In this document: one piece after another, positions 16,878 through 25,926 of the stretch
How positions within the stretch are numbered: the first letter of the stretch is position 1
How the letters are laid out: every line of letters begins with the position of its first letter
Assembly (NCBI RefSeq): GCF_014842255.1
Contig: NZ_JACYVH010000001.1
Span: forward strand, 600,475-664,474
Direction of reading: 5' to 3'
Length of the DNA stretch: 64,000 nucleotides
Origin: Frigoribacterium sp. CFBP 13712
GTDB taxonomy: Bacteria; Actinomycetota; Actinomycetes; Actinomycetales; Microbacteriaceae
Notes under the pieces: model-generated
Database searches by the model: none
Seen by the model: only the letters and a program-made list of their open reading frames with translations
What the model was told of the DNA's origin: nothing
Position numbers and translations under genes: made by a program

Positions 16878-16883
16878 TAGGCT
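16878..16883 (+). promoter_or_regulatory. -10 element TAGGCT
   Basis: TAGGCT lies 42 bases upstream of the small basic protein ATG at 16926. The same hexamer occurs upstream of several other genes here (57342, and 54546 on the minus strand). Assignment rests on sequence and position only. Confidence 0.45.
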
Positions 16884-16925
16884 CCAGCGACCGGGCCATC
16901 GAGGTCCAGGTACGGAGGCGACACC

Positions 16926-17066
16926 ATGGCAGAGAAATCAGCGAAGAAGGACAGCGCGAAGACGGCGGTCCGCTCCCTCAAGGAGAAGCGCGCCGACAAG
17001 AAGGGCAAGCGCGACGTCGCCAGCCACGCGGAGGACGCGGTCTCGAAGGTGAAGAAGCGCTCGTAG
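16926..17066 (+). CDS. Small basic lysine-rich protein, 46 residues
   Basis: This ORF encodes a 46-residue protein beginning MAEKSAKKDSAKTA; over one quarter of residues are Lys or Arg, with alternating Glu/Asp, suggesting a charged helix. It is supported by a strong Shine-Dalgarno (ACGGAGGCGACACC before ATG), a -10-like TAGGCT upstream and a strong hairpin terminator 20 bases after the stop, so it appears to be a monocistronic gene. I recognise no domain. A nucleic-acid-binding or ribosome-associated role is possible but unproven. Confidence 0.75.
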   Translation: MAEKSAKKDSAKTAVRSLKEKRADKKGKRDVASHAEDAVSKVKKRS

Positions 17067-17084
17067 CACCCCAGGACGACGCCT

Positions 17085-17147
17085 GACGACGAGCGGCACC
17101 GTGCGCCTCACCCTCGCGGGTGCGGTCGACGGTGCCGCGTCGTCGTC
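17085..17147 (+). terminator. Long hairpin terminator after the small basic protein gene
   Basis: GACGAC-GA-GCGGCACCGT (17085-17102) pairs with ACGGTGCCGC-G-TCGTCGTC (17129-17147), giving a 10-bp plus 8-bp stem with a small bulge, topped by an inner CACCC/GGGTG stem. There is no T-run. It isolates the small gene from the downstream surface-protein gene. Confidence 0.75.
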
Positions 17148-17261
17148 CATCGGCCGGGGGCGCGCGCTCCGGCAGGAATTGAACTAACGTCGGTTTCGCG
17201 GCGCGTATGAGGACGCGTCGCAGACTGGGGCGGCCGGGGGTCGCTCCCGACGGGAGCAGCC

Positions 17262-19448
17262 TTGAGCCGCGAGAAGTCCGCACCAGCCGAACCGCGCCTC
17301 CTCGGCTCGGGATCACCCCTCCGCGGCACGGTACGCCGCATAGCCGCCGCAGGCGTCGCCGTCCTCGTCGCGGTCGCGACGGCGCTCGGCGGGGTGACCA
17401 CCGCCTCCGCGGCGCAAGGCGGCGACTGGGGGGACTTCACGGTCGAGCGCCTGGCGTCCGGCACCGGCTCGGTCGGCACCATGACGCTCGACGGCGGGTT
17501 CCCCGCGACGTCGTTCACCACGAACGCCTCGTCGGCGACCGTCCCGAGCGGTGCGAGCGGCTGGCAGGGTCCGAACACCCCGCCCGGCCTCGAGTACGGC
17601 ACCAGTCGCGGCACCACGTACCTGAACCTCCGACCCATGCGCGACTCCCCCACCCCGCAGGCCGCCTCGGTCACCACGTACACCTTCGCCTCGGCCACCC
17701 CCACGGCCGGCTGGTCGTTCGTGCTGGGCGACGTCGACGCCGACCAGGCGACGATCACCGCGCTGGACGCCGAGGGAGCGCCCGTCGGTTCTGACGCCCT
17801 GGGGTTCCAGGGCGTCTACAACTCGTGCGGACTCGCCGGCAGCCCCTCGTGCGCCGGCGGCGGCACCGGCGACGTGCCGAGCTGGGATCCGGCCACCGCG
17901 ACCCTGACCGGCAACGCCGCAGCCGCGGACACCGAGGGCGCCACCGGCTGGTTCAGCCCGACCGTCGCACTGTCGAGTCTGACCATCACGTACCAGCAGC
18001 GCTCGGGGCGACCGATCTACCAGACCTGGTTCGCGACGAAGACGTTCGCCGCATCCGGTGTCGCGCAGAGCACCGTCGACGGCACGACGACGCCGTACGA
18101 AGGAGGCGCGGTGACGGTCGCGGACGCCACCGGACGCGTCGTCGCGACCACGACGACCGACGCCGACGGGCGCTACGCCTTCCCCGCCCTGACCGCGGCA
18201 CCCGGCTACACCGTCACGATCACTCCGCCCGACGGATCGACGGGTGCGACGACGCAGGACTTCTCGCTGGTCGCGGGCGACCGTGCCGACCTCGACTTCG
18301 CCTTCTCGGCCACGACGGCACCCGTCGACCCCGAACCGGACACGGTCGACATCGTCGGCACCATCACCGACGACACCGGCGACCCCGTCACCGACACCCC
18401 GATCACCATCATCGACACCGACACCCAGGACGTCGCGATCGAGACCACCACCGACGACACCGGCACCTTCGAAGCACCCGACCTCACCCCCGAGACCGAC
18501 TACACGATCATCGTCGACGGCGACACCGACCGACCCATCGAATTCACCACCCCCGCAGCCGGCGACCCCAACCCGCCCCTCGAACTCGAACAGCCCGCCG
18601 CACCCGTCGACCCCGAACCGGACACCGTCGACATCGTCGGCACCATCACCGACGACACCGGCGACCCCGTCACCGACACCCCGATCACCATCATCGACAC
18701 CGACACCCAGGACGTCGCGATCGAGACCACCACCGACGACACCGGCACCTTCGAAGCACCCGACCTCACCCCCGAGACCGACTACACGATCATCGTCGAC
18801 GGCGACACCGACCGACCCATCGAGTTCACCACCCCCGCAGCCGGGGCCCCGAACCCGCCCCTCGAACTCGAACAGCCCGCCGCACCCGTCGACCCCGAGC
18901 CGAGCCCGGAACCCACGCCCGGCCCGACACCGGAGCCGAGCCCGGAGCCGACACCCGGCCCGACACCGGAGCCGACGCCGGTCCCGAGCCCCGAGCCGAC
19001 ACCGGCACCCGCACCCCTCCCCGAGGTCGTGTCGGTTAGCGGGACGGTGCTCGACGTCGAGGACGCCCCCGTCTCCGACGCCCGGGTCGAGGTGCTGCCC
19101 GCCGACTCCGCCGACCCCTCCGACCCCGTCGCGGCGGCCATCACCGACGACGCCGGCGCCTTCGTCCTGACCGGTCTGGCCCCCGACACCACCTACCGGC
19201 TGGTCGTCGACGGCACCCCGGTCACCTCCTTCACGACCGGAACGGACGACATCTCCCTCGGCACGCTCGTCGTCGTGCCGGGCGTCGGCGCCGTGCCCCT
19301 CGTCCCCGTCGCGGATGGCGGACTCGCCTTCACCGGCTCCGATCCCGCTCTGCCGATCGGTCTCGCGAGCGGCCTGATCGCGCTCGGTCTCGTGCTGGCC
19401 GCGGGGGCGGCCGTCCGGCGTCGCGCCGGAGCCGCGGAACGGGAGTGA
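17262..19448 (+). CDS. LAFTG-anchored surface protein with carboxypeptidase-regulatory-like (CnaB-type) repeats
   Basis: A 728-residue secreted wall protein. TTG at 17262 follows GGGAGCAG. Residues 22-51 form a signal peptide ending near TTASAA. Residues 52-260 are a unique beta-rich domain of unknown binding function. Four regulatory-like beta-sandwich repeats follow: a divergent one, two nearly identical 94-residue copies, then a Pro-Glu-Thr-rich spacer and a last copy. The C-terminus has LAFTGSDP, a hydrophobic helix and [10 protein letters not shown], a sorting signal of LAXTG type, cleaved by class E sortases in actinobacteria. It is probably an adhesin or structural wall protein. The dispersed motif encodes PRLLG in the pre-signal tail. 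Confidence 0.88.
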   Translation: MSREKSAPAEPRLLGSGSPLRGTVRRIAAAGVAVLVAVATALGGVTTASAAQGGDWGDFTVERLASGTGSVGTMTLDGGFPATSFTTNASSATVPSGASGWQGPNTPPGLEYGTSRGTTYLNLRPMRDSPTPQAASVTTYTFASATPTAGWSFVLGDVDADQATITALDAEGAPVGSDALGFQGVYNSCGLAGSPSCAGGGTGDVPSWDPATATLTGNAAAADTEGATGWFSPTVALSSLTITYQQRSGRPIYQTWFATKTFAASGVAQSTVDGTTTPYEGGAVTVADATGRVVATTTTDADGRYAFPALTAAPGYTVTITPPDGSTGATTQDFSLVAGDRADLDFAFSATTAPVDPEPDTVDIVGTITDDTGDPVTDTPITIIDTDTQDVAIETTTDDTGTFEAPDLTPETDYTIIVDGDTDRPIEFTTPAAGDPNPPLELEQPAAPVDPEPDTVDIVGTITDDTGDPVTDTPITIIDTDTQDVAIETTTDDTGTFEAPDLTPETDYTIIVDGDTDRPIEFTTPAAGAPNPPLELEQPAAPVDPEPSPEPTPGPTPEPSPEPTPGPTPEPTPVPSPEPTPAPAPLPEVVSVSGTVLDVEDAPVSDARVEVLPADSADPSDPVAAAITDDAGAFVLTGLAPDTTYRLVVDGTPVTSFTTGTDDISLGTLVVVPGVGAVPLVPVADGGLAFTGSDPALPIGLASGLIALGLVLAAGAAVRRRAGAAERE
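18321..18884 (+). repeat. Two 282-bp near-identical coding repeats
   Basis: Copies at 18321-18602 and 18603-18884, each 94 codons, differ at only a handful of positions (for example GAATTC versus GAGTTC near the end). A third copy starts at 18885 but diverges into the Pro-Glu spacer. Near identity at synonymous sites points to recent duplication or gene conversion, so copy number may vary between strains. Confidence 0.93.
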
Positions 19449-19453
19449 CCTCG

Positions 19454-19490
19454 GGAGGCGCGGTGCCGGGTCGACCGGCACCGCGCCTCC
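19454..19490. terminator. Bidirectional terminator with motif-derived arms
   Basis: GGAGGCGCGGTGCCGG (19454-19469) and CCGGCACCGCGCCTCC (19475-19490) form a perfect 16-bp stem around GTCGA. It lies six bases after the surface-protein stop and six bases before the convergent VOC stop. Both arms contain the dispersed 9-mer, so here two copies in opposite orientation make a terminator. Confidence 0.85.
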
Positions 19491-19495
19491 TCGGC

Positions 19496-19948
19496 TCAGG
19501 TCGTGGAGATGCCCGCCCGCAGCTCCTCGTCGGTGAGGGTCGGCCCGCCCACGGCCGCAGCGGCCTCGTCCATCCACATGACGTCCCAGTGGTGGCCGTC
19601 GAGATCGTCGAACGACTTGCTGTACATGAAGCCGAAGTCCTGGCTGCCCGACGCGGTGCCGCCGGCGGCGAGCGCCTTGGCGAGCATCTCGTCGACCTCG
19701 TCCTTGCTCTCAGCGCTGACGGAGAGCTGCATCTCGTTGCCGACGGTCGCGTCGACGATCTGCTTGCTCGTGAACTGCTGGAAGAACGGCTTGACGAGGA
19801 TCATGACGTAGATGGTGTCGCTGATGACGATGCAGGCCGCGTTCGCGTCGGTGAAGGCGGGGTTGATCGACCAGCCGAGCGCCTCGTAGAAGGCCTTCGA
19901 GGCCTCGAGGTCGTCGACGGCGATGTTGACGAAGATCATCGTGGGCAT
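19496..19948 (-). CDS. VOC family (glyoxalase-like) protein
   Basis: A 150-residue vicinal oxygen chelate protein of the PhnB/YaeR-like branch: [23 protein letters not shown] at the N-terminus and [20 protein letters not shown] at the C-terminus, with betaalphabetabetabeta modules between. Such proteins bind a metal and act as lyases, dioxygenases or resistance proteins; several relatives are annotated as extradiol-like without proof. The function here is unknown. ATG at 19948 is preferred to one six codons earlier because the family N-terminus starts there and AACCAGG lies upstream. It converges with the surface-protein gene and is divergent from the aldo/keto reductase. Confidence 0.82.
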   Translation of the reverse strand: MPTMIFVNIAVDDLEASKAFYEALGWSINPAFTDANAACIVISDTIYVMILVKPFFQQFTSKQIVDATVGNEMQLSVSAESKDEVDEMLAKALAAGGTASGSQDFGFMYSKSFDDLDGHHWDVMWMDEAAAAVGGPTLTDEELRAGISTT

Positions 19949-20119
19949 GACGCACCTGGTTCCCATCGTCCCGGAGGCCCGGTGCCGCCGGTCGTGGGGT
20001 CAGCATGGCCCCGGCACGAGCGGCGGTCAAGGAACCCGCGGCATTCGGTGCGGTCGGCGTCGGCGTCGGCGTCGGCGAGCCTGTGCGGCCGGTCGGTTCG
20101 GGGGTGCAGTCTCGACGTC

Positions 20120-21106
<987 letters not shown>

Positions 21107-21136
21107 CACGGCGACCGACGTCCCTGGGTGAGCCGC

Positions 21137-21204
21137 CACCCCGCCACGAAATGAACATCCCGCCACGTTTTCTCGTGGCGTGATGTGCACATCGTGGCGG
21201 GGTG
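21137..21204. repeat. Concentric 68-bp palindrome with 19-bp internal periodicity
   Basis: Outer arms CACCCCGCCACGA (21137-21149) and TCGTGGCGGGGTG (21192-21204) are perfect. Inner arms CGCCACG (21161-21167) and CGTGGCG (21174-21180) flank TTTTCT and share the same centre. The unit CCCGCCACG recurs at 21140 and 21159, 19 bp apart, and its complement likewise. It lies between the aldo/keto reductase stop and the acylphosphatase promoter and may terminate the former. Confidence 0.85.
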
Positions 21205-21254
21205 AGACGTCCACGCGCGGGGCGAGGCCGAGGAGGCGCGGGTACGGTCGAGCG

Positions 21255-21533
21255 ATGGACGACGTGATCAGACGCCGGGCACTCGTGCACGGCCTCGTGC
21301 AGGGTGTGGGGTTCCGTTTCTCGACCGAGGGCGAGGCCGATCGCCTCGACGTGGGCGGTTTCGTCCGCAACCTGCCCGACGGAGACGTCGAGGTGGAGAT
21401 CGAGGGGCGACCCGACCGCGTCGCCTTGATGCTCGAATGGCTGGAGCAGGGCCCGCAGGGGGCGACGGTCGACTCCGTCGAGGTACGGGAGCTCGGTCCG
21501 ATCGGCGAGACGGAGTTCACCACCCGGCGCTGA
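21255..21533 (+). CDS. acyP: Acylphosphatase
   Basis: A 92-residue acylphosphatase, which hydrolyses carboxyl-phosphate bonds such as those in acetyl phosphate or 1,3-bisphosphoglycerate. The signature VHGLVQGVGFRFST holds the catalytic Arg, and GGFVRNLPDGDVEVEIEG holds the catalytic Asn. Size and fold match the family. A TACGGT -10-like hexamer (21243-21248) lies exactly six bases upstream of the ATG, so the mRNA is probably leaderless. Overlapping long frames in this region are shadows. A 170-base gap separates it from the alkylation-repair operon. Confidence 0.92.
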   Translation: MDDVIRRRALVHGLVQGVGFRFSTEGEADRLDVGGFVRNLPDGDVEVEIEGRPDRVALMLEWLEQGPQGATVDSVEVRELGPIGETEFTTRR

Positions 21534-21706
21534 CGGGGACGACTCGGCTCGCGCGACGCCTCGGCTCGCGCGACGCCGGGGTCGCGCTCGGACTGCGGCG
21601 CGGGTCGCGCACGGACCGCGGCGACGATCTCCGACCGGCACCTCACATACGGGGCTCGAGCACCGTCTACAGGGTGAGTAGCATCGCCGAGGGTGAGGAG
21701 CCGACC

Positions 21707-22243
21707 GTGACGACCGAGACAGACCTGCCGCCGACCGTCCATACGACCGTGCCGAGCCCGCTGGGCGATCTCACGCTCGTGGCCTCCGAAGACGGCCTCG
21801 CCGGGCTGTACTTCGCCGAGCACCGCAACCTCCCCGACCCGGCCGGTTTCGGGCGGGCGTCGCCGACGGGCGTCGGGGTCGTCGACTTCGACGAGGTCGA
21901 GCACCAGCTCGGCGAGTACTTCGCGGGCGAGCGTCGTCGATTCGACCTCCCGCTGGCGCCGCGCGGCAACGAGTTCCGCCGACGGGTCTGGGCCCTGCTG
22001 CGCGACATCCCCTACGGCGAGACGCGCAGCTACGGCCAGCTGGCGCGAGAGCTCGGCGACGTCGGCCTCGCCCGGGCCGTCGGGGCGGCCAACGGGCTGA
22101 ACCCGCTCAGCATCGTCGTGCCGTGCCACCGGGTCGTCGGCGCCGCCGGTGCCCTCGTCGGCTACGCCGGGGGTCTCGACCGCAAGCGGCGGCTGCTCGA
22201 TCTCGAAGAGCCCGAGAGCGCCTCCTCGGGCCGCCTGTTCTGA
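21707..22243 (+). CDS. ogt: Methylated-DNA-[protein]-cysteine S-methyltransferase (first of two)
   Basis: A 178-residue O6-alkylguanine-DNA alkyltransferase, which removes O6-methyl groups from guanine by irreversible transfer to Cys. The active site IVVPCHRVVG is intact, preceded by RSYGQLARELGDVGLARAVG and ANGLNPLS of the DNA-binding helix-turn-helix. GTG at 21707 is chosen for the GAGGAG ribosome site six bases upstream; GTG at 21674 directly after TACAGG is a leaderless alternative. It is the first gene of a five-gene operon: its TGA is one base from the sigma-factor GTG. Its promoter would be in 21534-21700. Confidence 0.92.
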   Translation: MTTETDLPPTVHTTVPSPLGDLTLVASEDGLAGLYFAEHRNLPDPAGFGRASPTGVGVVDFDEVEHQLGEYFAGERRRFDLPLAPRGNEFRRRVWALLRDIPYGETRSYGQLARELGDVGLARAVGAANGLNPLSIVVPCHRVVGAAGALVGYAGGLDRKRRLLDLEEPESASSGRLF

Positions 22244-22244
22244 C

Positions 22245-22745
22245 GTGCTGCCGTTCGCCCGCGTCGTCGAGATGCACGGGGCCACCGTGTGGCGCGTCTG
22301 CCGTGCGGTGCTCGACGAGCACGACACCGACGACGCCTGGTCCGAGACGTTCGTCGCAGCCCTCGTCGCCTACCCCTCGCTGCCCGAGACGGCCAACGTC
22401 GAGGCGTGGCTGGTGACCATCGCGCACCGCAAGGCGATCGACATCGCGCGGGCCACGACACGTCGTCCGCAGCCGGTCGAGGTCGTGCCCGAGCGGCGAC
22501 CCGCGCCTCCGGCGGACGAGGCGCTGGCCCGGCGCGACGAGTTGATCCGCGCCCTCGACCGTCTGCCTCCCGGTCAACGCCGGGCCGTCGTCCACCACCA
22601 CCTCGTCGGGCTCTCGCACGCCGAGGCGGCGGAGCTCACCGGCATCACCCCGGCCGCCGCCCGCCGCGCCTCGGCCGACGGCATCGCCCGGCTCCGAACC
22701 CTCCTCAGCCCACCCGACCCGCGAGCACCGTCAGGGGCCTCATGA
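22245..22745 (+). CDS. ECF-type RNA polymerase sigma factor within alkylation-repair operon
   Basis: A 166-residue sigma-70 family protein of ECF size. Region 2 covers about residues 10-70 (VWRVCRAVLDEHDTDDAWSE, then AWLVTIAHRKAIDIARA). Region 4 covers about 105-155 (LDRLPPGQRRAVVHHHLVGL, then HAEAAELTGITPAAARRA). The linker between them is Pro/Arg-rich and carries a dispersed motif (22502). GTG at 22245 is one base after the first MGMT stop, and its TGA overlaps the second MGMT ATG. No classical anti-sigma gene is adjacent. It probably directs transcription of a stress regulon, plausibly this operon. Confidence 0.87.
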   Translation: MLPFARVVEMHGATVWRVCRAVLDEHDTDDAWSETFVAALVAYPSLPETANVEAWLVTIAHRKAIDIARATTRRPQPVEVVPERRPAPPADEALARRDELIRALDRLPPGQRRAVVHHHLVGLSHAEAAELTGITPAAARRASADGIARLRTLLSPPDPRAPSGAS

Positions 22746-23416
22746 CCGACACACCAGAAACCGCCGCGAGCATCCCCGAAGGCGAGGCCTCGCGGTCTGC
22801 CGCAGCCGAGCTCGATGCCGTGCTGCGGCAGCGGCTCGGGGGCTTCGCTCCGAGAGACGACCGTCTCGCCGCCCTGCACGCCCGGTTCGTCCGCTCGGCG
22901 ATGGACGCCGACGCCGTCGACGTGGCGTACCGCACGGTCGACTCCCCCGTCGGCCGGCTCCTGGTCTGCACGACGACCGTCGGCATCGTGCGGATCGCCT
23001 TCGACGTCGAAGGGCTCGACACCGTGCTCGACCGGCTGGCCGCGGTCATCAGCCCGCGGATCATCGAGGCGCCCGACGCCCTCGACACGGCGGCGGGTCA
23101 GCTCGACGAGTACTTCCGCGGCGAGCGCCGGTCGTTCGATCTGCCGCTCGACCGCCGGCTGTCGAGGGGGTTCCAGCGCACCGTGCTCGAGCATCTGCCC
23201 GAGATCGGCTACGGGGCGACCGAGTCGTACGCGTCGGTCGCTCGGGCATCGGGCAGCCCCAAGGCCGTCCGCGCCGTGGGCACCGCCTGCGCGACGAACC
23301 CGCTGCCCGTCGTCGTCCCGTGCCATCGGGTCGTGCGGAGCGACGGCGCCCCCGGGAACTACCGTGGGGGGATGGCCGCCAAGCAGACCCTCCTCGCGCT
23401 CGAGGCCACGTCGTGA
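22742..23416 (+). CDS. Second MGMT paralogue with N-terminal extension, coupled to sigma factor
   Basis: A 224-residue MGMT family protein. The active-site motif VVVPCHRVVRSDG and the helix-turn-helix (ESYASVARASGSPKAVRAVG) are intact, so alkyl transfer is likely. Residues 1-55 are an additional N-terminal segment (ELDAVLRQRLGGFAPRDDRLAALHARF) absent from the first paralogue. Because its ATG overlaps the sigma-factor stop and no anti-sigma is present, the extension may contact the sigma factor and link methylation state to transcription; this is inference. Its TGA overlaps the TagI GTG. Confidence 0.88.
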   Translation: MTDTPETAASIPEGEASRSAAAELDAVLRQRLGGFAPRDDRLAALHARFVRSAMDADAVDVAYRTVDSPVGRLLVCTTTVGIVRIAFDVEGLDTVLDRLAAVISPRIIEAPDALDTAAGQLDEYFRGERRSFDLPLDRRLSRGFQRTVLEHLPEIGYGATESYASVARASGSPKAVRAVGTACATNPLPVVVPCHRVVRSDGAPGNYRGGMAAKQTLLALEATS

Positions 23417-24072
23417 GCCCCGCCGACGATCCCTCGGTCGTGATCGGCGACGACGGGCTCGCACGACCCGTCTGGGCCTCGACCGACCCTCTGATGCGCG
23501 AGTACTACGACAACGAGTGGGGCATGCCCGTCCGCGACGAACGCGGGCTCTTCGAGCGACTGAGTCTCGAGGCGTTCCAGTCGGGCCTCTCGTGGGCGAC
23601 CATCCTGCGCAAGCGCCCGGCGTTCCGCTCAGCGTTCGCCGACTTCGACCCCGACGCCGTGGCGCTCTTCGACGACGCCGATCGTGCTCGGCTGATGGGC
23701 GACGCCGGCATCGTCCGCAACCGGCTGAAGATCGACGCGACCATCCAGAACGCGCGAGCCGTGGTCGGACTGCGCGCCGACGAGGGCCTGGTCGACTTCG
23801 TCTGGTCGTTCCGACCGGCCGAGACCCCGTCGCCGCAGACCATGGCCGAGGTGCCCACGACGTCGCCCGAGTCCGTGGCGCTGTCGAAGGCCCTCAAGAA
23901 GCGCGGGTTCACGTTCGTCGGGCCGACCACCATGCACGCGCTGATGGAGGCCGTCGGGCTCGTCGACACGCACCTCGTGGGCAGCCACCGACGCGGCACG
24001 TCGGGGGTCTGGGTCGACGCCCCGCGGCCGGGCGCCCGGCAGGCAGCCTCGGCTCCGGGCCACGACTCGTGA
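23413..24072 (+). CDS. tag: DNA-3-methyladenine glycosylase I (TagI family), zinc ligands replaced
   Basis: A 219-residue TagI-type glycosylase that excises 3-methyladenine. It has YYDNEWGMPVRDERGLFE, the catalytic region LSLEAFQSGLSWATILRKR (conserved Glu) and LSKALKKRGFTFVGPTTMHA. In E. coli Tag a zinc is held by Cys4, His17, His175 and Cys179; the equivalents here read Pro (ARPVWAS), Tyr (YYDNEWG), His (DTHLVGS) and Ser, so three of four are lost and zinc binding is unlikely. GTG at 23413 overlaps the MGMT stop and TGA overlaps the AlkA GTG. Confidence 0.92.
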   Translation: MSPADDPSVVIGDDGLARPVWASTDPLMREYYDNEWGMPVRDERGLFERLSLEAFQSGLSWATILRKRPAFRSAFADFDPDAVALFDDADRARLMGDAGIVRNRLKIDATIQNARAVVGLRADEGLVDFVWSFRPAETPSPQTMAEVPTTSPESVALSKALKKRGFTFVGPTTMHALMEAVGLVDTHLVGSHRRGTSGVWVDAPRPGARQAASAPGHDS

Positions 24073-24983
24073 CGCGTCTCGACGTGCGGGCGGTCGGCGA
24101 GTACGACCACCGGCACGCCGTGGGTCTGCTCGCGGCCCACAGCATCCCCGGGGCCGAGGCCACCGACATCGGCGCGGCCTCGCATTCGCGGCTGGTCGAG
24201 GCGGGCGACGGGGCCTCCCGCGCCTCCTACCGGGTCGATCTGACCTTCACGGCCGACGGCGTCTCGGTCGACGTGGCGACCGACGACGAGAGGGTGCTCG
24301 CCCAGCTCGAGACGGTCGTCCGCCGATGGCTCGACCTCGACGCCGACATCGCCGCCGTGCACGACGCGTTCTCGAGCGACCCCGTGCTCGGCCCGCTGGT
24401 GACGGCACGACCCGGCATCCGCATCACCGGCAACCCCGACGGCTTCGAGACCGCCGTCGTCACCGTGCTGGGCCAGCAGGTGTCGTTGGCGGCCGCCCGC
24501 ACCTTCAGCGGGCGACTCGTCTCGGCGTACGGCGAACCCGTCGAGGGCACCGGGCTGACGAGGTTCCCCCGGGCCGACGTCCTGGCCGCCGCCGACGTCG
24601 ACGAGCTGCGATCGGCCGCCGGCATCACGAACAGTCGAGCGCGCACCGTTCAGGCCCTCGCCGTGGCCGTCGCCGACGGTCTCGTCATCGCACCGGGCGA
24701 CGATGCGACCGAGGTGCGGCGCCGGCTGCTGGCCCTCCCCGGCATCGGCCCGTGGACCGTCGACTACCTGGCCGTCCGCGCCCTCGGCGACCGCGACGCC
24801 TGGCCCGCAGGCGACCTCGTGCTGCGGCGCGTGCTCGGCGGCCTGACCACGCGACAGGCCGAGACCGCCGGTGCCGCCTGGTCGCCGTGGCGGGCCTACG
24901 CGCTCTTCCACCTCTGGGCCGCCGTGCTGCCCACCGCACCCGCGGCGACGGCGCAGACGCCGGCGACGGCGACGGCGACGTAG
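24069..24983 (+). CDS. alkA: DNA-3-methyladenine glycosylase II (AlkA-like)
   Basis: A 304-residue AlkA-type glycosylase, which removes N3- and N7-alkylated purines and other alkylated bases. The N-terminal beta domain (residues 1-100) is followed by the HhH-GPD domain: the hairpin LLALPGIGPWTVDYLAVRAL and the catalytic Asp in WPAGDLVLRR. No Cys cluster follows, as expected for AlkA. It resembles the C-terminal half of actinobacterial Ada-AlkA fusions, here as a separate protein. GTG at 24069 overlaps the TagI stop as GTGA. It is the last gene of the operon. The Ala/Thr-rich tail (about 15 residues) is low complexity. Confidence 0.92.
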   Translation: MTRLDVRAVGEYDHRHAVGLLAAHSIPGAEATDIGAASHSRLVEAGDGASRASYRVDLTFTADGVSVDVATDDERVLAQLETVVRRWLDLDADIAAVHDAFSSDPVLGPLVTARPGIRITGNPDGFETAVVTVLGQQVSLAAARTFSGRLVSAYGEPVEGTGLTRFPRADVLAAADVDELRSAAGITNSRARTVQALAVAVADGLVIAPGDDATEVRRRLLALPGIGPWTVDYLAVRALGDRDAWPAGDLVLRRVLGGLTTRQAETAGAAWSPWRAYALFHLWAAVLPTAPAATAQTPATATAT

Positions 24984-25314
24984 CCGCCCAGCGCACCGCA
25001 CGCCGAACCTGGGAGCCGGTCACCGCCGCGGCGCGTAGCGTCACACGGGTCGAAGGCGTTTCTTTCGTCTTCTCTGGCCGGTGTTGCTCGCATCCCTGCC
25101 CGTGAAGCTCAACTGCGACAACATCGGCACGAGGGGCACGGACGGCGGCATCGCCACGACCGTGCCCCTCATCTCTTTTCATGTGACCAGTGAGCAGCGC
25201 CACTCAGTCGGAAGACGTGGGCCGGGCGACATGACAGCCGCGGGGATCTCGGACATCCTGGAGACCCGACCGGTGTCGACGTGTCGACCACCCCCGAGCC
25301 GACCGAGAGCACCG
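24984..25314 (+). other. Intergenic region after alkA with a candidate small RNA
   Basis: This 331-base gap has no convincing protein gene. It contains a -10-like TAGCGT (25036-25041), a pyrimidine-rich tract (about 25060-25076), and a hairpin with a T-rich tail ending near 25180. Together these could define a transcript of about 130 nt. The open frame from 25081, in frame with the next gene, would read through the hairpin and has no family similarity. The rest (25180-25314) presumably holds the promoter of the histidine phosphatase. Confidence 0.5.
25131..25178 (+). terminator. Rho-independent terminator with T-rich tail
   Basis: GAGGGGCACGG (25131-25141) and CCGTGCCCCTC (25160-25170) are perfect 11-bp arms with an 18-base loop, followed by ATCTCTTTTC. 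A T-rich tail is uncommon in this G+C-rich window. It terminates either alkA read-through or a short RNA starting near 25048. Confidence 0.8.
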
Positions 25315-25926
25315 ATGCGACTCCTCCTCATCCGCCACGGCGAGACCGCCGACAACGTCGCCCAGACGATCGGCTCGCGGCCGCCCGGCCCTCCCCTGTC
25401 GCCGGTCGGCGTCGATCAGGCTCGAGCCCTGGCGGGTCGACTCGACGGCGAGCCGATCGCCGCCGTGCACTCGTCACGGGCCCTCCGCGCCGCCGAGACC
25501 GCCGCCGTCGCCGCGGCAGCGCTGGGCGTGCCGCACCACGAGCTCGACGGCCTGCTCGAGATCGACGCGGGCGACCTCGAGGGTCTCTCGTACGCCGACG
25601 CCCTGCCCGGGTACATGGGCACCATGCAGAAGTGGTGGACGGACCGCGACGCGCGCATCCCCGGCGGCGAGAGCGGCAGCGAGTTCGTGGCCCGCTACGA
25701 CGCCGCCGTCGCCTCCGTGGTCTCGACCACCGACCCGGCGTCCACCGCGGTGATCGTCTCGCACGAGGCCGCGATCTGCGTCTGGGCGGCGAACACCGCC
25801 GACAATCTCGACGCCGAGTTCAGCCGCACCCACGGGCTCCGCAACACCGGCGTGGTCGCCCTCGAGGGGTCGCCCGACCGGGGCTGGGTCGCCGTCTCGT
25901 GGGACGACGACCTGCTCTCGCGCTGA
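25315..25926 (+). CDS. Histidine phosphatase family protein
   Basis: A 203-residue phosphoglycerate-mutase-like phosphatase. The catalytic motif LLLIRHGETADN is at the N-terminus, the second Arg in VHSSRALRAAETA, the acidic LLEIDAGDLEG and the second His in VIVSHEAAICVW. Substrates of this superfamily include phosphosugars, cofactor precursors and proteins; none can be assigned here. ATG at 25315 is chosen because the family begins MRLLLIRHGE; GAGAG lies upstream. A paralogue on the minus strand at 55836 shares the same start and overall layout. A possible T-tailed terminator follows at 26016-26070. Confidence 0.88.
   Translation: MRLLLIRHGETADNVAQTIGSRPPGPPLSPVGVDQARALAGRLDGEPIAAVHSSRALRAAETAAVAAAALGVPHHELDGLLEIDAGDLEGLSYADALPGYMGTMQKWWTDRDARIPGGESGSEFVARYDAAVASVVSTTDPASTAVIVSHEAAICVWAANTADNLDAEFSRTHGLRNTGVVALEGSPDRGWVAVSWDDDLLSR

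Noticed and set aside
25081-25314. N-terminal extension of the histidine phosphatase
   Set aside because: It would read through a strong T-tailed hairpin, and the family starts at MRLLLIRHGE (25315).
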